From positions 12,732 to 23,918 of the forward strand of contig DKFG01000261.1 of NCBI GenBank assembly GCA_002452325.1: a stretch of 11,187 nucleotides of DNA, written 5' to 3'. The translations under genes and the position numbers were made by a program. Below, piece after piece: positions 6,942-11,187 of this stretch; positions within the stretch are counted from its first letter, which is position 1, and every line of letters begins with the position of its first letter. The notes under the pieces are model-generated. The model searched no databases and had not been told where the DNA came from. It worked only from the letters and a program-made list of their open reading frames with translations. The stretch is from Geobacter sp. UBA6802. Its GTDB lineage: Bacteria > Desulfobacterota > Desulfuromonadia > Geobacterales > Pseudopelobacteraceae.

Positions 6942-7538
6942 CTACTTGCCATGTTTGGCCAGATAGGAGGCAACCCCTTCTGCGGTTGGCTTCATGGCCT
7001 CATCTCCCTGCTTCCAGTTGGCAGGGCAGACATCGCCGTGGGTGTCAGTGAACTGCAGGGCGTCCAGCATCCGCAGTGCCTCATCAACGCTGCGGCCCAG
7101 CGGAAGGTCGTTGATCACGCAGTGGCGGACCGTGCCGGTGGGATCGATCAGGAACAGGCCGCGCAGAGCAACACTGGCAGGATGCTCGATACCGTAAGCC
7201 TTGGTGATCTCTTTGTTCAGGTCAGCCACCATCGGGAACTGAACCTGGCCGATGCCGCCGTCTTCGATCTTGGTGTTTTTCCAGGCCAGGTGGGTAAACT
7301 TGGAGTCGACCGAAACAGCAATTACCTCGCAGTTGCGCTTTTTGAATTCATCCAGTTCTTTGTTGAAGGCCAGGATCTCGGACGGGCAGACAAAGGTAAA
7401 GTCAAGCGGATAGAACAGCAGGTAGACGTACTTACCCTTATAGCTTGACAAGGTTACCTGGCCGAATGAGTTGTCGGCCATCACGGCATCAGCAGTAAAA
7501 TCAGGGGCTTTCTTGGTTACGAGGGTGCAGGTAGACAT
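6942..7538 (-). CDS. 2-Cys peroxiredoxin (AhpC/Prx1 type)
   Basis: Thiol peroxidase of 198 residues that reduces hydrogen peroxide and organic hydroperoxides in the cytoplasm, using two cysteines across a dimer. The peroxidatic cysteine is C51 in FYPLDFTFVCPSE (42-54), with the conserved Pro/Thr positions intact. The resolving cysteine is C171 in HGDVCPANW. The conserved arginine is R126 in LRGLFLID. GGIG at 94-97 corresponds to the GGLG loop of eukaryotic-type Prx1, but the C-terminus (YLAKHGK) lacks the partner YF motif. The start is supported by AAGGAG nine bases upstream (7548-7553). The gene has its own promoter and a strong terminator, so it is probably monocistronic. No AhpF is adjacent, so the reductant is likely thioredoxin or a similar system (inference). 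Confidence 0.95.
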   Translation of the reverse strand: MSTCTLVTKKAPDFTADAVMADNSFGQVTLSSYKGKYVYLLFYPLDFTFVCPSEILAFNKELDEFKKRNCEVIAVSVDSKFTHLAWKNTKIEDGGIGQVQFPMVADLNKEITKAYGIEHPASVALRGLFLIDPTGTVRHCVINDLPLGRSVDEALRMLDALQFTDTHGDVCPANWKQGDEAMKPTAEGVASYLAKHGK

Positions 7539-7581
7539 TGCTGGATTCTCCTTAAAGCAGTTGGTTTAATGCAATGAATAA

Positions 7582-7611
7582 CAGATACCAGAATGACACG
7601 GCAGGTGTCAA
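7582..7611 (-). promoter_or_regulatory. Sigma-70-type promoter of the peroxiredoxin gene
   Basis: On the minus strand, a perfect TTGACA (-35; 7606-7611) and a TGG-TATCTG extended -10 (7582-7587) are 18 bases apart. They lie about 45-75 bases before the start codon. The -10 hexamer is a weak match, so the exact position is uncertain. Confidence 0.5.
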
Positions 7612-7638
7612 GGGGATAAAAAGAGTCTTTTTGTCTTT

Positions 7639-9120
7639 TTAGAGATAGGGTGAGAACAGGCGGGCTGTACTGTCTCGCAACTTAATCGGCAGGGGGCGGC
7701 TGTCCATCTCTTGTAGCGTGATGGCACGGGATTGAGCGACTGTCTGGTCAATATGAGCATTCAGTGTTGCCGCCAGAGTGCGGTCAAAGATGCTGAGGTT
7801 CAGCTCAAAGTTCAACCGCAGGCTGCGGGTATCAAGATTGGCCGAACCCACCAGACACCAGAGGTCATCCACCAGCAGCAATTTGGAATGGGCAAAGGGG
7901 GGGGGCTGCTCAAGGATGGTGATACCGTTTTTGACCAGCTCCCAGTAGGACGCACGGGAGGCCCAGGCAACAAACGGCAGATTGTTCTGCTGCGGCAGGA
8001 TGATGGTGATCTCAATACCTCGCAGCGCGGCCGTTATCAGAGAGGTGATCATAGTCCGGTCCGGAATGAAGTAGGGGGTCATAATCCTGATTCGTCGTGC
8101 GGCGGTTGCCAGCGCCCCCTGGATGATCCACTCCAGCTTGCGAAATTCCCGATCAGGCCCATCGGCAATCACCCGGACCAGGGCGTTACCGCAGGGGACA
8201 AGTGGCGGGAAATAGTGAGGCTCCTGGATGTTCTGGCCGGTAACAAAATACCAGTCTTCCAGAAAAGCGCGCTGAAGATCGGCAACCACCGGACCTGTTA
8301 CCTGAAAATGCAGGTCACTGGTGGCATTTGACGGATCGGCCGTGGTTACACAATGATTGCTGCGGATGTTCATACCACCGGTAAAGGCCAAGGCTCCGTC
8401 AGTAACCAGCAACTTGCGGTGGTTGCGCAGGTTGATGAACGGTGCCTTGTACAGCGGCAGGTACTGGCGGACCTCAGCAGCACTACCCTGCAACGCCTTA
8501 CGGACCGTCAACGAACTGTACCGTTCACCCATGGCGTCCACCAGTACACGTACCGCTACCCCTCGTTGTGCAGCGGCAGCCAGTGCTTCAACAAAGGCTG
8601 CGCCGATCTGATCACCGTCAAAGATGTAGCTGCAGAGATGCACCGAGCCGGTTGCCTGTTTGATGGCATCCAGCATGGCTGGATAAGCCTGTTCACCATT
8701 GATGAGGACTTCAACCTGGTTGCCGTCAGAGGTGCGGGTGGTGACTACCCGGTCTGTCAATACCTCCAGATTGACCAGGCTGGCGCAACGGGCAGGCAGT
8801 TGGGCAGACAAGGGGGCAGCTGAGTGTGGAGTGCTGCAGACGGGATGGGGCGGTGCGGGCTGCCGGGAGTTGCGGATATGGCGGTGCAGACGATGCGCCT
8901 TACGGGTGATCCGGTTGATTCCCAGTAACCAGTAAGAAATCGCTCCGATGACCGGGATCGTCAGGCTGATGCTGACCCATACCAGCGCCGAACGGGGATC
9001 ACGTTTGTGCAGCAGGGCGTGTCCAGCTGACCAGAGGGCAGCAACAATCGCCACGGTCACGCCCAGCAACGAGAACAGGGTCAGGTCGTCAAGTCGTGAA
9101 TAATCACGCCAGGTCAACAA
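7639..9120 (-). CDS. Cardiolipin synthase-like phospholipase D family protein
   Basis: Membrane enzyme of about 493 residues that most likely joins two phosphatidylglycerol molecules to make cardiolipin. Two hydrophobic N-terminal segments (about 13-37 and 45-67) flank HKRDPRSALVWV, typical of bacterial ClsA-type proteins. Two PLD catalytic motifs are complete: H234-x-K236-x4-D241 in NHRKLLVTDG and H411-x-K413-x4-D418 in AHSKLLLVDD. Each is followed by the conserved GGMNI or GSANLDTRS. The start is uncertain: the frame can begin at tandem TTG codons at 9120 or 9117, both inside the 3' end of the Rieske gene, and neither has a clear Shine-Dalgarno. Beginning further downstream would cut the first membrane segment. 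Overlap with the Rieske gene suggests translational coupling. An exact lipid substrate cannot be assigned from sequence. Confidence 0.9.
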   Translation of the reverse strand: MLTWRDYSRLDDLTLFSLLGVTVAIVAALWSAGHALLHKRDPRSALVWVSISLTIPVIGAISYWLLGINRITRKAHRLHRHIRNSRQPAPPHPVCSTPHSAAPLSAQLPARCASLVNLEVLTDRVVTTRTSDGNQVEVLINGEQAYPAMLDAIKQATGSVHLCSYIFDGDQIGAAFVEALAAAAQRGVAVRVLVDAMGERYSSLTVRKALQGSAAEVRQYLPLYKAPFINLRNHRKLLVTDGALAFTGGMNIRSNHCVTTADPSNATSDLHFQVTGPVVADLQRAFLEDWYFVTGQNIQEPHYFPPLVPCGNALVRVIADGPDREFRKLEWIIQGALATAARRIRIMTPYFIPDRTMITSLITAALRGIEITIILPQQNNLPFVAWASRASYWELVKNGITILEQPPPFAHSKLLLVDDLWCLVGSANLDTRSLRLNFELNLSIFDRTLAATLNAHIDQTVAQSRAITLQEMDSRPLPIKLRDSTARLFSPYL

Positions 9121-9403
9121 TGATATCGCCGTTATCGATCCGCACCGGCCAGGTGCGCAGTTTGAACTCCGGGAACTCCTTGCAGCTGCCGTCCTTCAGC
9201 TCAAAACGGTAGCCGTGGCGCGGGCAGGAAAGGTAGGTCTCCTTTACCAGTGCAGCGGCAAGAGGCGCCCCCTGGTGTGGACACTCGTTTTCTACCGCAT
9301 AGATGGTTCCCTTCAGATTGACCAGTAAAATCTCCTGGCCGTCAACCACCACCAGCTTTTTGCCAAGACTCGGTACTTCGGTCAGATTTGCGACAACGGG
9401 CAT
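9104..9403 (-). CDS. Small Rieske [2Fe-2S] ferredoxin-like protein
   Basis: A 99-residue single-domain Rieske protein of the soluble dioxygenase-ferredoxin/NirD type, which carries electrons via a 2Fe-2S cluster. The ligand set C-x-H-x16-C-x2-H is complete: C41 and H43 in ECPHQGAPL, C60 and H63 in SCPRHGYRFEL. No signal peptide or membrane segment is seen, so it is cytoplasmic. The frame extends upstream to 9430, but the ATG at 9403 is chosen because AAGGAG sits 8 bases before it. Its 3' end overlaps the cardiolipin synthase frame by up to 17 bases, so the two form an operon. No oxygenase or nitrite reductase large subunit is beside it, and the partner is unknown. Confidence 0.92.
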   Translation of the reverse strand: MPVVANLTEVPSLGKKLVVVDGQEILLVNLKGTIYAVENECPHQGAPLAAALVKETYLSCPRHGYRFELKDGSCKEFPEFKLRTWPVRIDNGDIIVDLA

Positions 9404-9411
9404 GGTCCTCA

Positions 9412-9417
9412 CTCCTT
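9412..9417 (-). promoter_or_regulatory. Ribosome binding site deciding the Rieske start
   Basis: On the minus strand AAGGAG lies 8 bases before the ATG at 9403. This favours that start over the upstream in-frame ATG at 9430. Confidence 0.8.
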
Positions 9418-9440
9418 CCTGATCAGGCAACGTTGAGACA

Positions 9441-9468
9441 ACCCTACCATAAAAACAGCAGTGGTCAA
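9441..9468 (-). promoter_or_regulatory. Possible sigma-70-type promoter of the Rieske-cardiolipin synthase operon
   Basis: On the minus strand, TTGACC (9463-9468) and TAGGGT (9441-9446) are 16 bases apart. The -35 matches 5 of 6 and the -10 only 3 of 6, so this is tentative. Confidence 0.4.
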
Positions 9469-9595
9469 AAAAAACTGTTGCACTGCCTCAGATACAGGCG
9501 TCTGCAGGTAGTGGCTGTCTATATTTTGTGCAATTCGATAGTTACTGATAGAGTGATTTGAGTGCAACTATCTGAAAATAATGAAATTTATAAAG

Positions 9596-9611
9596 TGGCA
9601 CGCACGCTGCT
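9596..9611 (+). promoter_or_regulatory. Sigma-54 (RpoN) promoter of glnB-amtB
   Basis: TGGCACG-N4-CTGCT with GG (9597-9598) and GC (9609-9610) separated by exactly 10 bases. Expected transcription start is near 9622, giving a leader of about 145 bases. Sigma-54 control of glnB/glnK-amtB is well established for nitrogen limitation. Confidence 0.9.
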
Positions 9612-9674
9612 AGACAGGAACCTGACAGGCGCTTCAGGCGCAGGCAACCAAAAGCCACTGTCCTCCTCCATTTT

Positions 9675-9702
9675 CCGGGGGCGTCAGGCCCCCGGGTTTT
9701 TT
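9675..9702 (+). terminator. Intrinsic terminator inside the glnB leader (attenuator candidate)
   Basis: A perfect 8-base-pair all-GC stem (9675-9682 with 9688-9695) with loop GTCAG is followed by G and six T residues (9697-9702). It lies about 55 bases after the predicted sigma-54 start and 64 bases before the glnB ATG. It would stop transcription before the operon unless overcome. A T-run exists only on the plus strand. Confidence 0.88.
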
Positions 9703-9766
9703 CAGCAGAATCGACAACCATGCAACAAACCATACAAACAGTTGGTAAGGAAAGGAGGTAGGTCCC

Positions 9767-10105
9767 ATGAAACTGATAGAGGCGATCATCAAGCCGTTCA
9801 AGCTGGATGAGGTAAAGGATGCCCTGAACGAGATCGGTATAGAAGGGATTACCGTGAGTGAGGTGAAAGGGTTTGGTCGACAAAAAGGGCATACAGAGTT
9901 GTACCGTGGTGCTGAGTATGTGGTCGACTTTATTCCCAAGGTTAAGCTGGAGATTGCGGTGGCAGACGAGATGGTAACCAAGGCGGTTGAAACCATACAG
10001 AATACTGCCAAGACCGGTCGGATCGGCGACGGTAAGATCTTTGTAATTGCCCTTGAAGAGGCGGTCAGAATCAGAACCGGTGAAACCGGCGGCGATGCTA
10101 TCTGA
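9767..10105 (+). CDS. glnB: Nitrogen regulatory protein PII (GlnB/GlnK family)
   Basis: Trimeric cytoplasmic signal protein of 112 residues that senses 2-oxoglutarate, ATP/ADP and glutamine status. The T-loop is complete (GRQKGHTELYRGAEY, 37-51), including Tyr51, the uridylylation site in proteobacteria. The B-loop is KTGRIGDGK (82-90) and binds nucleotide phosphates. Length and both PII signatures are normal. The start is supported by AAGGAGG 8 bases upstream. The gene is followed 40 bases later by amtB, so by context it is the GlnK-type PII that plugs the AmtB channel when ammonium is plentiful. Regulation is likely by sigma-54 at 9596 plus the leader terminator. Naming as glnB or glnK depends on other copies in the genome. 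Confidence 0.96.
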   Translation: MKLIEAIIKPFKLDEVKDALNEIGIEGITVSEVKGFGRQKGHTELYRGAEYVVDFIPKVKLEIAVADEMVTKAVETIQNTAKTGRIGDGKIFVIALEEAVRIRTGETGGDAI

Positions 10106-10145
10106 GACGAAAAAATCCTTTCATCATAGAATCAGGAGGTTGGCT

Positions 10146-11187
10146 ATGAAACTGAAGCATGCACTTACCATGGTACTGTTCGCACTCTGCACGATGATGG
10201 CGCTCCCCGCCTTTGCAGAAGAGAAGAAAGATGCAGCGCCGGTGACAGCGGTAGCTGTTGAGGCACCTAAAGCCGCTGAGGCGGTTGTTGCACCGGCAGC
10301 CGAGCCCGCCGCAGAGTCAGCCCCGGCCAATCCCGCGCCGGTCTTTAATGGCGCTGACACCGCCTGGATGCTGATGTCAGCCGCATTAGTGTTGCTGATG
10401 ATCCCAGGTCTGGCTCTATTCTATGGCGGCATGGTGCGTTCAAAGAACGTACTATCCACCATGATGCATTCATTTGTGGCCATGGGGATCGTAGGGGTGC
10501 AGTGGGTCGTAGTGGGGTATACCCTCGCCTTTGGAGATGACATCGGCGGTGGTCTGCTGGGCAAAATGAATAAATTTATGCTGAATGGGATCACCCCCGA
10601 CACCCTGTTCCAGTTTGTGGCTACAGAGGCCAACGCCATACCTGAGTACGTGTTTGTGATGTTTCAGGGGATGTTTGCCATTATCACCATTGCACTGATC
10701 TCCGGCGCGGTTGCTGAGCGAATGAAGTTTTCTGCCTACTGCATCTTTGCCCTGGTCTGGACAACGCTGGTATACGACCCGATCGCTCACTGGGTCTGGG
10801 GACCAAGTGGTTGGTTGCTCGAAAAAGGAGCCCTTGATTTCGCAGGCGGCACAGTTGTTCACCTTTCATCCGGTATCTCGGCCCTGGCTGTACTGATGTT
10901 CCTTGGCAAGCGTCATGGTTTTCCCTCTGAGCGGATGGCTCCCCACAGTCTGCCGATGACCATGCTGGGTGTAGGGCTGCTCTGGTTCGGCTGGTTTGGC
11001 TTCAATGCCGGCAGCGCTGTATCAGCCAACGGCACCGCTGCCCTGGCCTTTGCCACCACCACCGTTGCTCCGGCAGCTGCCGGACTGGCCTGGATGATCG
11101 CCGAGTGGATGCACTCCGGCAAGCCTTCAGCCCTGGGCTTCGGATCAGGTGTGGTTGCAGGACTGGTGGGTATCACCCCGGCTGCCG
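10146..11187 (+). CDS. amtB: Ammonium transporter AmtB, 3'-truncated by window edge
   Basis: Inner-membrane ammonium channel (Amt/MEP/Rh family); 347 codons are present and the frame is open to the last base. AGGAGG (10134-10139) precedes the ATG by 6 bases. Residues 1-24 are a signal peptide ending AFA. Residues 25-66 are an unusual Ala/Pro/Glu-rich linker. The channel domain starts near NGADTAWMLMSAALV (68-82). Recognisable parts are GLALFYGGMVRSKN (88-101), FQGMFAIITIALISGAVAER (173-192, Phe-gate region), DFAGGTVVH (231-239) with the cofactor-like Asp231 and first pore histidine H239, and LLWFGWFGFNAGS (278-290). The second pore histidine should lie just beyond the window. It forms an operon with glnB, whose product regulates it. 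The linker is longer than in E. coli AmtB. Confidence 0.95.
   Translation, partial: MKLKHALTMVLFALCTMMALPAFAEEKKDAAPVTAVAVEAPKAAEAVVAPAAEPAAESAPANPAPVFNGADTAWMLMSAALVLLMIPGLALFYGGMVRSKNVLSTMMHSFVAMGIVGVQWVVVGYTLAFGDDIGGGLLGKMNKFMLNGITPDTLFQFVATEANAIPEYVFVMFQGMFAIITIALISGAVAERMKFSAYCIFALVWTTLVYDPIAHWVWGPSGWLLEKGALDFAGGTVVHLSSGISALAVLMFLGKRHGFPSERMAPHSLPMTMLGVGLLWFGWFGFNAGSAVSANGTAALAFATTTVAPAAAGLAWMIAEWMHSGKPSALGFGSGVVAGLVGITPAA

Larger units (their letters stand above)
9404..9766. other. Divergent regulatory region between the Rieske gene and glnB
   Basis: This 363-base stretch carries no convincing gene. From left to right it holds the minus-strand Rieske RBS and promoter, three GTGCAA-type elements (9477-9483 inverted, 9528-9535 and 9562-9569 direct), the sigma-54 promoter (9596-9611), a structured glnB leader with a terminator (9675-9702), and the glnB RBS (9752-9758). 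Confidence 0.8.

Noticed and set aside
7618..7632. AAAAAG-AGT-CTTTTT palindrome just after the cardiolipin synthase stop
   Set aside because: The 6-pair A/T stem with a 3-base loop is too weak to call a terminator. Read-through into the peroxiredoxin gene is possible.
10384..10870. Changed residues after the first pore histidine of AmtB (HLSSG, not HINAG)
   Set aside because: Variation after this histidine is common in the Amt family. The His, the upstream DFAGG and the Phe-gate region are intact, so ordinary transport is expected.
1..11187. CRISPR arrays, tRNA or rRNA genes, insertion sequences, prophage or defence genes
   Set aside because: No regularly spaced repeats, tRNA-like cloverleaf, transposase, integrase or defence-type protein could be seen on either strand.

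Overview
The window is a bacterial chromosome segment with moderately high GC and dense coding. It is most likely from a diazotrophic deltaproteobacterium of the Geobacter/Trichlorobacter type. That assignment is an inference. It rests on a glnB-amtB operon with a sigma-54 promoter followed by a leader terminator (an arrangement described for Geobacter nitrogen genes), a UDP-sugar operon, and the general style of the proteins. No rRNA, tRNA, CRISPR array, insertion sequence or phage gene is visible.

Layout. (1) 1-1062, plus strand: 3' part of a threonine ammonia-lyase gene, cut by the window edge just before its PLP lysine. (2) 1142-4300, plus strand: three closely spaced surface-polysaccharide genes, namely a UDP-glucuronate 4-epimerase-like SDR, a sugar nucleotidyltransferase with a hexapeptide-like tail, and a WbpE-like PLP aminotransferase. 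(3) 4441-4774, plus strand: a monocistronic unit with a sigma-54 promoter, a 73-residue exported Ala/Pro/Lys-rich protein and a strong terminator. (4) 4776-9403, minus strand: reading in the direction of transcription, a Rieske protein overlapping a cardiolipin synthase, then a 2-Cys peroxiredoxin with its own promoter and terminator, then a 687-residue family B DNA polymerase homologue. This last protein has lost most of the catalytic acidic residues in both the exonuclease and polymerase motifs and appears to be made from a leaderless mRNA. (5) 9404-11187, plus strand: a divergent regulatory region with a sigma-54 promoter and a terminator inside the leader, then glnB (PII) and amtB, which runs off the window end.

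How the parts connect. The two sigma-54 promoters, about 5 kb apart, are nearly identical over 18 bases. The exported small protein and the N-terminus of AmtB also share a signal-peptide-plus-Ala/Pro segment that aligns by eye. This suggests the small protein belongs to the same nitrogen-responsive regulon as glnB-amtB. The leader terminator of glnB implies a second control layer after sigma-54 initiation, either antitermination or release of a short RNA. The inactivated polymerase is the most unusual single gene. The long intact frame argues for a retained structural or regulatory role rather than decay.
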